DNA from: Callorhinus ursinus
Taxonomy: Eukaryota; Chordata; Mammalia; Carnivora; Otariidae
Assembly: GCF_003265705.1 (NCBI RefSeq)
Contig: NW_020312904.1
Span: forward strand, 2,793,936-2,857,935
DNA: 64,000 nt
Direction of reading: 5' to 3'
Shown: piece after piece, positions 36,581 to 47,809 of the stretch
How the letters are laid out: each line of letters begins with the position of its first letter
Numbering within the stretch: position 1 is the stretch's first letter
Notes under the pieces: model-generated
Seen by the model: only the letters and a program-made list of their open reading frames with translations
What the model was told of the DNA's origin: nothing
The model's database searches: none
Program-made: the position numbers and the translations under genes

Positions 36581-36799
36581 GGGGCACCTGGGTGGCACAG
36601 TCGGTTAAGTGTCTGCATCCCAGTTTAGGCTCAGGTCATGATCTCAGGGTTGTGAGATCAAGCCCTGTGTCAGGACCCATGCTCAGCACAGAGTTTGCTT
36701 GAGTTTCTCTCTCCCTCTCCCTCTGTTCCTCCCCCCAAACGCGTGCGTGTGCACTCTCTCTCTCTCACTCAAATAAATAAATCTTTAAAAAATAAAAAC
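36581..36799 (+). mobile_element. CAN-SINE nested in old L1
   Basis: Variant head (GGGGCACCTGGGTGGCACAG) and body (GGGTTGTGAGATCAAGCCC), indicating an older subfamily than the 35.9-kb copy. Flanked by agatgcaaaaaggc at 36567-36580 and 36800-36813. Confidence 0.95.
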
Positions 36800-37809
36800 A
36801 GATGCAAAAAGGCATAATCATAAAGGTGAAGACCGGGGAACTGGCCACAGTAAATTGAATGTCTACTCACCATCAGGGTGAAGAACAACCCACTACCGGA
36901 AGGGAGATGCATGTATCCATATGCATCCAAAACAGAATTAGCATCCTCAACAGATTGGCAACTCCTTTAAATCAACAGAACAAAGTAACAAACACCACAA
37001 CAGAAACATGGAACAAAAGCATTTCACAACAGAAGAAATACAAATGGCCAAGAAACCTATGAAAAAATACTTGACTTCATGTGCACTTAAGGAAGTGAAA
37101 GTTAAAAGCCCAGCGGGCCACCACTTCATGTCCACAGCCAGGGCAGGGGACTCAGCCTGACAATCCCAAGAGGGACAGCGCTGGGCACTCTTCCCAAGAC
37201 CTCCACCCAGTGTCACCTGTGCACACCTGCGCCAGCCCCCAGGACCCCTCCCCATACACACCCCAGGGGCACTCTCTATGCGCACACTGGGCTCACACAG
37301 GAACGTGCACAGTGACGTCCTGAAAAAACACACAGGAGTGAAAACGGCCAGAATGCCCAAGCGGCATGAGACCAGAGGGATCAACACACACACCAAGCAG
37401 CGGAGAACTATGCAGCACCAAAAAATGAACACCACCCACAGGCACCAACGCGTAACCCTGAAAACCAAATGCTGTGACATAAAGAGCAACCACAAATATA
37501 TTTAGAATGATCCCATTACAAAATAAAAACTAAAAAGGGTAAAAACATATATATGCATATAAACACATGATAAAACCAGACAGCAAAGCAAGAGAATGGT
37601 CAACCAAAATTCAAGAGAATGGTCACCTGCTGGGAGACAGGGAGGTGTTTGGGGAGGGACAGAGAGGGGCCTTCACAGACACTAGCTCTTGCTCTTTCTT
37701 CAGCTAACAGTGGGCATCTGTAAGTTAATGCTTACTCGTGTCTTTGAATTTGAACATATATGTTATAGAAATCCTTCCGCTCTGATATGTTTTACCATAA
37801 AAACAGAGA

Positions 37810-39775
37810 CAGAAAAGGAAAGATCTATGGATCGGAGTCCCAAAGGAGAGTTTAGTGAACTGATTATATAACAAATAAGTACTTTGGGGCCTCTCCCAAA
37901 CACATCCCCACCTCTGTGGAGGGAATGGTTCAATTATGACCCAAAGGAAGAGACAAGGAGGAAGAAGCCGCAGAAAGGGGAGCACTGAACACGCCCAGTG
38001 CCCGCAGGACCCTCCAGCGTCACCTCTCCTGTGGAAGGACCTACAGAATACCCACACAGGAGGTGTGTGTGATTTAATGTGGCATCATTCAGCCACCGTA
38101 CCGCAAGCCAGGCACCACCGCAGGGACCGCAGGAGGAAGGGGCCCCGGGCCCTGTTCTCACAGTCCGACAAGACAGAGCCAGGAGCTCAGCCACAGCCAG
38201 AATCCTGGCAGACAGCTCACAGATTCGCTGCGTTGACCCAACAGACCCCTGCCAGGCAGCCGGGATGGAAGACACCAGCGGTGCAGGCTGCTGCGCCTCT
38301 GAGCGAGGTCGCATGGGACAGAGACTCTGAATGGGCTGCAGCAGGAAACACAGGGGCACTGCCGGGCCCACCATAGCAGGAGCAGGTGGGGCTGACCTGG
38401 CCGGCTCAGGCCTGGGTCTAGGGGTCGGCCACGCAGAGCAGGCTGCTGAGGAGTCCTCTGTGGGCAAATGTCAGGAACCCACTTGGATGTGGGCCCAGAT
38501 CGTTGGTGGCCAGAGCCAACCCCAGAGCCTCCAGAAGCGGTCTTCCTCCGACTACTACCGGCCCAGCTGTGGGCAGGGGGCAGGGCCCATGCGTCTCCAT
38601 ACAAGAGCACAGGAAGTGCACGGCCGCGGGCAGGAGCCCACTCTGAACGTAGTCCCCTGCGCTTTGCTTCTATGTGCCTCCTAGAAAATGTCCATCCTTC
38701 AGGGCCATGGAAAACTCATCGCCCTAATTCTAAAAGCTGCACATAAATAATGTGGCTTAAAAAGCATGCATGTTTCATTATCCCCTGTGTCTGTTTAAAT
38801 GTAATGAGACATCACTTCTACATGGCTAATTGGAAAAAGCATCTTATTTCCCTAATTTGTGAAACTGCTCTAAGAAGCAGATAAGAGGGCAGATAATGTA
38901 ATAACCACGGAGGCAAAGTCACTCAGTAGATGATGAACTTCTCAGTAGAAAAGGCCCAGCAGCGATATTTGAATATGGTTCTTGTAATAAACTCACTGCA
39001 CCCACCATAGTAGCCACAGGGCCACTGGTCTGAATTCGTATTTTTTTAACGTAACAGATCTAGTTTGTCCAACACTGGGCAGAAGATTTAAAAAAAAAAA
39101 AAAAACAATCAAAAAAACAGGGAGCCAAAAGTTATGAATTTTACTTTCAGACAACAACATTGGATAAAAACATTAATTATCAATTTCAGCAAAATCTCCT
39201 AAATCCCATGAGGTTCCAGGAGATGCTCCGGGTACCCAGGACACAGCCAGGGCCCAGCGGCGCCCTCGGGAGCGGACAAACAGGAAGAGGGAGTCCTGTC
39301 ATAAACATAAAAAAAAAATCCGACAAGAAGCGCCACGAGAGGGTCATCAGGGACTGCGCTTCTGACAAGACAACCTTCCAGTAAGATCTGAAGGCCCGGC
39401 GGGAACCAGCCACTCACTCACCACAGGTGAGAGAAAGAGGAGTCTGGTCAGCCGTTCGTCAACAGGTAGCCTTGAACAGCAGCTCCGGGACACATGCTGC
39501 CTGAGGCACTGGAGCTAACAGGTCTGCTGTCCTCCTGGGACCCATTCGACCTGGGGGGAGGAGCAGTGACCTCCTGACAAAGGCCATGGGCTCCAGCTGT
39601 GCTTCTGCTTCCCGGCTGGGAGCGCCTGGGCAATGGCCATCTGGCCCTACGCCATCCACTCTGCTCATCTCAAGATCTTCCTATCAGCAGTTAAACAAGT
39701 CCCAAGGCCTCCAAATCTAGCTGAGCTTCCATAAAATAGTGATTTCCAGGGTGAGCTAGCCCCGGAAAATAGTGA
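37810..39775. other. Unique intron with possible conserved element
   Basis: 37.9-38.65 kb is GC-rich with overlapping but unsupported open frames. 38700-39000 is AT-rich, non-repetitive and dense in homeodomain- and GATA-like cores. An A15 run lies near 39092. Confidence 0.45.
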
Positions 39776-39784
39776 GCAAAAATG

Positions 39785-40560
39785 GAACAGACACATCATC
39801 AAAGAAGATCTACACATGGCAAATCTGCATATGTGAAAATGCTCAACATCATGAGTCATCAGGGAACTGCAAATTATATCCCCAAAGATACATTACACAC
39901 CCACTCAAAACTGGCGAAAATTAAAAAGGCTGGCAATACCGAGTATTGACAAGGATATGGAGCAAGACTCTCACGCCCTGCTGGTGCGAGTGCAGACTGG
40001 GACAGCCACTGTGGAAATTAGGCTGTCAGTTTCTCATGAAGCAGATACACATTCACATCCCATACAACCACCCTCCTGCCACGTACTCAGCACAGAGGGG
40101 GCACAGGGGCCTTCGCTAGCGCTCTACAAGGTTTACAGCAAATCTGCGATGACCCCACTTGGAAAGAGCCCGAGTACTCATCGAGTACTGGCGAGCGGGT
40201 AACCACACTGAGGTATACACCCAGACAACAGAGTCCCACTTAGCAGTGACGTGACAATGTGGACGAGTGTCTGAGCACTAAGGGAGGCCACTCAGGGAAG
40301 GCTGCAAATCCGTGTGATTCCATTTGTAGGACATTCTTAAAAAGCAAACCCCGAGAGACCAAAAGCGGATGAGTACCTCACAGGGGCACGGGTTGGGAAC
40401 GGGAGGCTGACAGCAAAGGGAAGTTTTCCGGGTGACGGACGTGTCCTAGATCATGATTCAGGCGGTGGTCATATTCCTACATACAGGTATCAAACCAATC
40501 TAACTGCACACTTCGAAGAGGTGAATTTTATTGTGTGTCCACTAGACCTCAGTGAAGCCA
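39785..40560 (+). mobile_element. Old L1 3' portion, sense
   Basis: 'catgagtcatcagggaactgc', 'tgctggtgcgagtgcagactg', 'cacaggggcacgggttggg', 'gtcctagatcatgattcagg' and 'aactgcacacttcgaagagg' give L1M C-terminal and 3' UTR order. Heavily mutated. Confidence 0.75.
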
Positions 40561-40564
40561 CAGG

Positions 40565-41770
40565 AGGAAGAGAACAGGGGGAGGGGGAGAAGGACCCCCA
40601 GAGCAGAACCGGGCCTCGCCTGCTGAGTGAGTCAGGGAACATGGGGACGGATGGGGGCAAATGCCGAAACCCTTCTTCCCGAGCAGTCAGAAGCCCCAGC
40701 CTTCGGGGAGGCACACGGACCAGCTACAATCGGGAGTGACATTTTCCCGGTTCCATACACCAAGGATAAGCCGTGCCTCAATTCTGGCTGCGGGATGTGA
40801 GAAGCACTGTGAGCAACTTCTACAAAACAGCTGGAAAGGGAGGGGCACGTCCTTCTGTGCGTGTCGCCCTTCGTGCTGCTCCAAGACAAACGTGATGCAG
40901 AGAGCTAGACAGAGCAGCCAGCTGGGGCCACGAGGGGGAGGCCAAGCACAGAGGAGCAGCCACCCCATGGCCAGCGAGCCTGTGCCTGAGACAAGAACAC
41001 CCTTCTGTGCGGTCAGGCCACCGACTGTTGCAGAAACCCCTGAGCCAAGCCTCCACAATGCCAGAAACTAGAGCCGGGTCTGCCTACTGCCGATCACAAG
41101 GCCATAACTTTCCTAAAGCCCCTTGCTTATCACCTCACCCCCTGCACACCCAGAACTGGGCCCAAATGGCCCTCTCCTGCATGTGGCAGCCTGCCTGAGC
41201 CCCATGTCCTCCCGGGGAGCCCAGGAGCCCAGCAGCCCCTCGGGTGGCACTGCCCTGCTGAGCGGGGGCCTGGGCAGGGTCTGCAGCTCCAGGGGACACA
41301 CACGAGCACAGAGCAAGAAATTGTTTAACAGAGAGACCGGCTGCCAGGGAAGAGGCACCTCAAAGCAATGGAACCAGGGTCCCAGGACGTCACAGACAAG
41401 TAGACCAATCAACACCAACTGCCGGTGACTGCATCCCGGCTCCAGAACCAAGAGTCTGTGAGCTCAGCTCGGCAAGGAAGGTGTCAAGTGTTGGGAAAAA
41501 TATAAAAATGAAATAAACCAAAGGTCTATGGCTGACTCCATCTTCCATTACATAAAATAAGTAAAGAAAGAGATAACAATATCTTATCTCTTGTCTCCCA
41601 GATACAGTAAGTACAACTGCTAAAAAAGACAATCAAAAAGAAGTGTCTCAAAATGACTACTTCTGTGGAAGACTAATTTTCTCCTTTTGTGTTCTATAAT
41701 CTAGAAGTACTTTTGCTTTCATCATCCAGGATTTTTGTTCAACAAACTTACCAAACATACAAGAGACAGC
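40565..41770. other. Intron, no supported gene
   Basis: 40.6-41.45 kb is GC-rich and 41.45-41.77 kb AT-rich. No exon or secure repeat was seen. Confidence 0.5.
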
Positions 41771-41792
41771 AAAGTTTAAAAGTGCATTTAGG

Positions 41793-41872
41793 AGCTTCTG
41801 TCCTTCCCCTACTAGCACGGGTGCACGAGCTCTCTCTCTCTCTAATAAATAAATAAAATCTTAAAAAAAAAA
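41793..41872 (+). mobile_element. CAN-SINE 3' tail fused to L1 5' end
   Basis: 'gcttctgtccttcccctac', then tctctctctctctaataaat, aaataaaatctt and an A-run, is the final third of a CAN-SINE. The head and middle are missing. It sits inside the L1's target-site duplication, so it arrived with the L1 and was not there before. Confidence 0.85.
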
Positions 41873-41873
41873 A

Positions 41874-42743
41874 AATGAGGAAAGATGGCGGAGGAGTAGG
41901 GAACCCTATTTCAACTGGACCCCGGAATTGAGCTGGGTATCTGCCAGACCACCCTGAGCACCCATGAACCCAGCCTGAGATGTAAGAAGATCTGGATCTC
42001 TACAAACAGAATATCGCAGGCAGTTGGTTTCAAGGTACAAAGCAGGGAGCCCTGATTCCAGGGGCAGATATCTGAGGATAAACGGCAGCGGGAGGGAGCC
42101 TGGCCGTGGGGATCCTGCACCGCCGGTGAGCGACAGCCTCCCATGCAGGATGGGGCACAAACTCCCAGACCCCTAGCAGCAGGAAAGGACTTTAGGGCAG
42201 CCCCCTGGGCAGAAACCCAGAGCTGCGGGGTCACACGTGTGCGAGCTGGGAGCAGCTGGAGGTTTTAGAAGCACAAAGGGCAGAGACCGCTCCGACCTGG
42301 AGGCAGGACTGGGGGCGCTGCGGAGGGGCGCACAACCCAGGCCGCTGCAGTTTATACCAGCACAGACAGAAACGGAGACGGTGTGGCCTGGAGAGCTCAC
42401 TGAAGAACAGACTACAGTCTCTCTGCTCTGAGGCAGAGGGTTGGAAATGGTGTCTTCTGCTCCGACTAGTGAAAGAGACACGGAAAGCCACCAGGGAAAG
42501 CCGCCAGAGAACAAAAGCCCCCAAAAACTGATCCCCGCTGAGCCCATCCCCCGCCACAGGGGGGCAGGGCAACCCCGCCCAAACAGGGATGCCTGAGTAA
42601 CAGCACAGCAGGCCCCTCTCCCAGAAGACAGGCTGGGAAAACAAGAGGCCAGCAACCCTAAGGTCCCAAGAAAACAGGTGCATCTTGCATGGGTTCTGGT
42701 CAATGATTTGGACTCTATACATTCCCTCAAACACCCATTAACA
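41874..42743 (+). promoter_or_regulatory. L1 5' UTR / internal promoter
   Basis: About 870 bp, GC- and CpG-richer than its surroundings. It begins with AAAGATGGCGGAGGAG, which contains an AAGATGGCGG YY1-like site at 41882-41891, as expected at L1 5' ends. It carries no open frame of its own. L1 5' UTRs drive sense transcription and, in some mammals, antisense transcription; antisense here would run in the direction of TBC1D22A. Confidence 0.75.
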
Positions 42744-43637
42744 GTGACTAGGAGGAGGAGCCCCCAAAATGGAAAAGACTCAGAGATCATGACTTATGCT
42801 GCAGATTTACAAATGGATGCAGATATAACCAAGATGTTGGAGATGGAATTCAGGCTAGCAATTGTGAAGACAATGGCTAGAATGGAGAAATCAATTAATG
42901 GCAACATAGAGTCTCTAAGGGCAGAAATGAAAGCTGAATTGGCAGAACTTAAAAATGCTATCAATGAGATCCAATCCAATCTAGATAATCTAACAGCTAG
43001 GGTAAGTGAGGCAGAAGAACGAATAAGCGACCTGGAAGACAATATAATAGATAAAAAGGGAAAAGAGGAGGCCAGGGAAAAACAACTCAGAATCCATGAA
43101 AATAGAATCAGAGAAGTAAGTGACACCATGAAGCATTCCAATGTCAGAATAATTGGAATCCCGGAGGGAGTGGAGAGAGAGAGAGGACTAGAAGATGTAT
43201 TTGAGCAAACCATAGCTGAGAACTTCCCCAATCTGGAGAATGAAACAAACATTCATGTCCTAGAGGCAGAGAGGACCCCTCCCAAGATCAAGGAAAACAG
43301 GCCAACACCCCGACATGTAATAGTAAAACTCGCAAATCTTAGAACCAAGGAAACCATCTTAAGGGCAGTTAGGGGGAAGAGATTCCTTACGTACAGAGGG
43401 AGGAACATCAGAATAACGTCAGACCCATCCACAGAGACCTGGCAGGCCAGAAAGGCCTGGCAAGACATATTCAGGGTACTAAAGGAGAAGAACATGCAGC
43501 CAAGAATACTTTATCCGGCAAGGCTGTCATTTAGAATGGATGGAGAGATGCAGAGCTTCCACGACTGGCAGAAACTGAAAGAATATGTGACCACTAAGCC
43601 AGCCCTGCAAGAAATACTAAGAGGGGGGGTTCTATAA
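42678..43637 (+). CDS. L1 ORF1p (RNA-binding chaperone), open
   Basis: The frame is open for 319 codons. L1 ORF1p is a trimeric nucleic-acid chaperone that coats L1 RNA. Residues of about 50-150 form a long heptad-rich coiled coil (MEKSINGNIESLRAEMKAEL and following). The RRM-like core includes NVRIIGIPEG, and the C-terminal domain runs from about residue 210 (RHVIVKLAN, RGKRFLTYRGRN) to the stop. The usual start appears to be the codon before TRRRSP, which is GTG at 42744-42746 here and probably decayed from ATG. The nearest ATGs are upstream at 42678 and inside at the DSEIM Met. It is followed 77 bp later by ORF2. A complete protein from the usual start is therefore doubtful despite the open frame. 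Confidence 0.85.
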   Translation: MHLAWVLVNDLDSIHSLKHPLTVTRRRSPQNGKDSEIMTYAADLQMDADITKMLEMEFRLAIVKTMARMEKSINGNIESLRAEMKAELAELKNAINEIQSNLDNLTARVSEAEERISDLEDNIIDKKGKEEAREKQLRIHENRIREVSDTMKHSNVRIIGIPEGVERERGLEDVFEQTIAENFPNLENETNIHVLEAERTPPKIKENRPTPRHVIVKLANLRTKETILRAVRGKRFLTYRGRNIRITSDPSTETWQARKAWQDIFRVLKEKNMQPRILYPARLSFRMDGEMQSFHDWQKLKEYVTTKPALQEILRGGVL

Positions 43638-43714
43638 AAGGGGAAAGACCCCAAGAGTGATTACAACAGAAATTTACAGGGACATTCTATAAAAACAACG
43701 TCTTCGCAGGCAAC

Positions 43715-46700
43715 ATGATGACAATTAATTCATACCTTTCAATAATCACTCTCAACGTGAATGGCCTAAATGCTCCCAAAAAACGGCACAGGGTTGCAGA
43801 CTGGATAAAAAGACAGGACCCATCCATATGCTGCCTACAAGAGACTCATTTTGAACCTAAAGATATATCCAGACTGAAAGTGAAGGGATGGAGATCCATC
43901 TTCCATGCCAGCAGACCTCAAGAGAAAGCTGGTGTAGCAATTCTTATGTCAGACAAATTAGATTTTAAACTAAAGTCTGTAATTAGAGACACAGAAGGAC
44001 ACTATATCGTTCTTAAAGGGTCTATCCAACAAGAAGATCTAACAATTGTAAATATCTACGCCCCTAACATGGGAGCAGCCATCTACATAAGCCAACTGTT
44101 AACCAAAATAAAGAGTCATATTGATAACAATACGTTAATTGTAGACCTCAATACTCCACTCTCCGCAATGGACAGATCATCTAAGCACGAAATCAACAAG
44201 GAAACAAGAGCTTTGAATGATATATTGGACCAGATGGACCTCATAGATATTTACAGAACATTCCACCCTAAAACAACAGAATACTCATTCTTCTCGAGTG
44301 CACATGGAACTTTCTCGAGAACAGACCACATACTGGGTCACAAATCAGGTCTCAACCGATACCAAAAGATTGAGATTATTCCCTGCATATTCTCAGACCA
44401 CAATGCTTTAAAACTGGAACTCAATCACAAGAAAAAATTTGGCAGAAATTCAAACACTTGGAAGCTAAAGACCACTCTGCTCAAGAATGTTTGGGTCAAC
44501 CAGGAAATCAAAGAACTTAAACAATTCATGGAAATCAATGAGAACGAAACACATCGGTCCGAAACCTATGGGATACTGCAAAGGCGGTCCTAAGGGGGAA
44601 ATACATAGCCATCCAAGCCTCACTCAAAAAAATAGAAAAATCCCAAATTCACCAACTAACTCTACACCTTAAAGGAATAGAGAAAAAGCAACAAACGATG
44701 CCTAAGCCATGCATTAGAAGAGAAATAATCAAAATTAGAGCAGAGATCAATGAATTAGAAACCAGAAACACAGTAGATCAGAACAACAAAACTAGAAGTT
44801 GGTTCTTTGAAAGAATTAATAAGATCGATAAACCACTGGTCAGACTTATCCAAAAGAAAAGAGAAAGGACCCAAATTAATAAAATTATGAATGAAAGGGG
44901 AGAGATCACGACTAACACCCAGGAAATAGAAACAATTATTAGAAATTATTATCAACAATTATATGCCAATAAACTGAGCAATCTGGATGAAATGGAGGCC
45001 TTCCTGGAAACCTATAAGCTGCCAAGACTGAAACAGGAAGAAATTGACAACCTGAATAGGCCAATAACCAGTAACGAGATTGAAGCAGTGATCAAAAACC
45101 TCCCAAAAAACAAGAGTCCAGGGCCTGATGGATTCCCTGGGGAATTCTGCCAAACATTCAAAGAAGAAATAATACCGAAGCTGTTTCAAAAAATAGAAAC
45201 AGAAGGAAAACTTCCAAAATCATTCTTTGAGGCCAGCATTACCTTAATCCCCAAACCAGGCAAAGACCCCATCAAAAAGAATTTCAGACCAATATCCTTG
45301 ATGAATATGGATTCCAAAATCCTCAACAAGATCCTAGCTAATAGAATCCAACAATACATTAAAGCATCATCCACCATGACCAAGTGGGATTTATCCCCGG
45401 GATGCAAGGGTGGTTCAACACTCACAAATCAATCAGTGTGATAGAACACATTAATAAGAGGAGGGAGAAGAACCATATGGTCCTTTCAGTTGATGCAGAA
45501 AAAGCATTTGACAAAATACAACATCCTTTCCTGATTAAAACTCTTCAGAGTATAGGGATAGAGGGAACATTCCTCAAGTTCATAAAATCCATCTATGAAA
45601 AACCCACAGCGAATATCATCCTCAATGGGGAAAAGCTGAGAGCCTTTCCCTTAAGATCAGGAACACATCAAGGATGCCCACTCTGGCCACTATTGTTCAA
45701 CATAGTACTAGAAGTCCTAGCAACAGCAATCAGACAACAAAAAGAAATAAAAGGTATTCAAACTGGCAAAGAAGAAGTCAACTCTCTTTTCGCAGACAAC
45801 ATGATACTTTATGTGGAAAACCCAAAAGACTCCACCCCCTAATTACCAGAACTCATACAGCAATTCAGTAATGTGGCAGGATACAAAATCAATGCACAGA
45901 AATCAGTTGCTTTCTTATACACTAACAATGCAACTGTAGAAAGAGAAATTAGAGAAACGATTCCATTTACAATAGCACCAAAAACTGTAAGATACCTCGG
46001 AATAAACCTAACCAAAGAGGTAAAGGATCTATACTCTAGGAACTACAGAACACTCATGAAAGAAACTGAAGACGACACAAAAAGATGGAAAAATATTCCG
46101 TGCTCATGGATCGGAAGAATAAACATTGTTAAAATGTCTATGCTACCCAGAGCAATCTATACCTTCAATGCCATCTCAATCAAAATTCCAATGACATTTT
46201 TCAAAGTGCTGGAACAAACAATCCTAAAATTTGTATGGAATCAGAAAAGACCCCGAGTCGCCAAGGAAATGTTGAAAAAGAAAAACAAAGCTGGGGGCAT
46301 CACGCTGCCCGATTTCAAGCTATATTACAAAGCCATGATCACCAGGACAGCATGTTACTAGCACAAAAACAGACATATAGAAAAATGGAACAGAATAGAG
46401 AGCCCATATACGGACCTCAACTCTATGGTCAAATAATCTTTGATAAAGCAGGACAAAACATGCAATGGAAAAAAGACAGTCTCTTCAATAAATGGTGCTG
46501 GGAAATTGGACAGCTAAACATGGAAGAATGAACCTCGACCATTCTCTAACACCACACACAAAGATAAACTCAAAATGGATGAAAGACCTCAATGTGAGAC
46601 GGGAATCCATCAAAATCCTAGAGGAGAACATAGGCAGTAACCTCTTTGACATCGGCCACAGCAACTTCTTTCAAGATACATCTCCAAAAGCTAGTGAAAC

Positions 46701-47513
46701 AAAAGCAAAAATGACCTTTTGGGACTTCATCAAGATAAACAGCTTCTGCACAGCAAAGGAAACAGTCAACGAAACAAAGAGGCAACCCACAGAATGGGAG
46801 AAGATATTTGCAAATGACACCACAGACAAAGGGCTGGTATCCAAGATCTACAAAGAACTTCTCAAACTCAACACCCAAAAAACAAATACTCAAGTCAAAA
46901 AGTGGGCAGAAGATATGAAAAGACACTTCTCTGAAGAAGACATACAAATGGCTAACAGACACATGAAAAAATGTTCATCATCATTAGCCATCAGGGAAAT
47001 TCAAATCAAAACCACATGGAGATACCACCTTACACCAGTTAGAATGGCAACAATGGACAAGGCAAGAAACAACAAATGCTGGAGAGGTTGTGGAGAAAGG
47101 GGAACCCTCTTACACTGTTGGTGGGAATGCAAGTTGGTGCAGCCGCTTGGAAAACAGTATGGAGGTTCCTCAAAAACTTAAAAATAGAGCTACGCTATGA
47201 CCCAGCAATTGCACTCCTGGGTATTTACCCCAAAGACACGGATGTAGTGAAAAGAAGGGCCACATGCACCCCAATGTTCAGAGCTGCAATGTCCACAATA
47301 GCCAAACTGTGGAAAGAGCCGAGATGCCCTTCAACAGATCAATGGATAAAGATGTGGTCCGTATATACGATGGACTATTACTCAGCCTTCAGAAAGGATG
47401 AATACCCAACTTTTACACAAACATGGATGGGGCTGGAGGAGATGATGCTAAGTGAAACAAGTCAAGCAGAGAAAGTCAATTATCATATGGTTTCACTTAT
47501 TTGTGGAACATAA
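43715..47513 (+). pseudogene. L1 ORF2p (endonuclease/reverse transcriptase), disabled
   Basis: ORF2p nicks DNA and reverse-transcribes L1 RNA. The endonuclease part (43715-44540) keeps NVNGLN, QETH, NIYAPN, RTDHIL and SDHN, but the GDxN block lacks its Gly (reads IVDLNTPLS). The RT part keeps [15 protein letters not shown] and IPKPGKDP. The catalytic FADD reads FADN at 45789-45800, because the last codon is AAC. The frame is lost near 44545, 45365, 46415, 46503 and 47150. Stops lie at 45840-45842 (TAA) and 46359-46361 (TAG). The C-terminal Cys-rich segment is recognisable around 47075-47125, and the last frame ends NYHMVSLICGT. With this many lesions no active enzyme is possible. Frameshift positions are accurate to about 20 bp. 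Confidence 0.93.
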
Positions 47514-47789
47514 GGAATAGCATGGAGGACATTAGGAGAAGGAAGGGAAAACTGAGGGGGGGAATCGGAGGGAGAGACGAACCATGAGAGACGATGGACT
47601 CTGAGAAACAAACAGGGTTCTAGAGGGGAGGGGGTGGGGGGATGGGTTAGCCCGGTGATGGGTATCAAGGAGGGCACGTACTGCATGGAGCACTGGGTGT
47701 TATACGAAAACAATGGATCGTGGATCACTACATCAAAAACTAATGTACTGTATCGTGACTAACATAACATAATAAAATTAAAAAAAAAT
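47514..47789 (+). other. L1 3' UTR with G-rich tract and poly(A) signal
   Basis: It contains a purine-rich stretch and the G-run cluster gaggggagggggtggggg (47622-47639), a plausible G-quadruplex as in other mammalian L1s. The AATAAA at 47771-47776 precedes the A-rich end. The same 3' UTR in short form is at 4949-5142. Confidence 0.85.
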
Positions 47790-47809
47790 AAAAGTGCATT
47801 TAGGGGAGC

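Larger units (their letters stand above)
35300..37806 (+). mobile_element. Old L1 (L1M-type), sense, with two nested SINEs
   Basis: L1 ORF2 landmarks in order: 'aacaaccatttatgacttc', 'ctgcttcccccactgtattc', 'gtagtagaagtcttagccag', 'gagaattgatgaaagag', 'tctctccaactgatgggcag', 'aatggccaagaaacctatg' and 'agaatgatcccattacaaa'. CAN-SINEs interrupt at 35879-36085 and 36581-36799. The RT motif region is too decayed to read. The 3' end is around 37806. Confidence 0.82.
41793..47789 (+). mobile_element. Young full-length L1 with SINE tail at its 5' end
   Basis: The whole block lies between 15-bp duplications aaaagtgcatttagg (41778-41792 and 47790-47804). It holds, in order: a CAN-SINE 3' tail (41793-41872), the L1 5' UTR, ORF1, ORF2, the 3' UTR and an A-rich end after AATAAA at 47771. 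At about 6 kb with all parts present it is essentially full length. ORF1 is open; ORF2 is broken at several points, so the copy is not autonomous. It lies antisense to TBC1D22A in its 25-kb intron, inserted at the edge of older L1-like sequence. Confidence 0.95.

Noticed and set aside
43715..47513. Intact, potentially active L1 ORF2
   Set aside because: Several frame losses, two stops and a changed catalytic Asp rule out an active enzyme.
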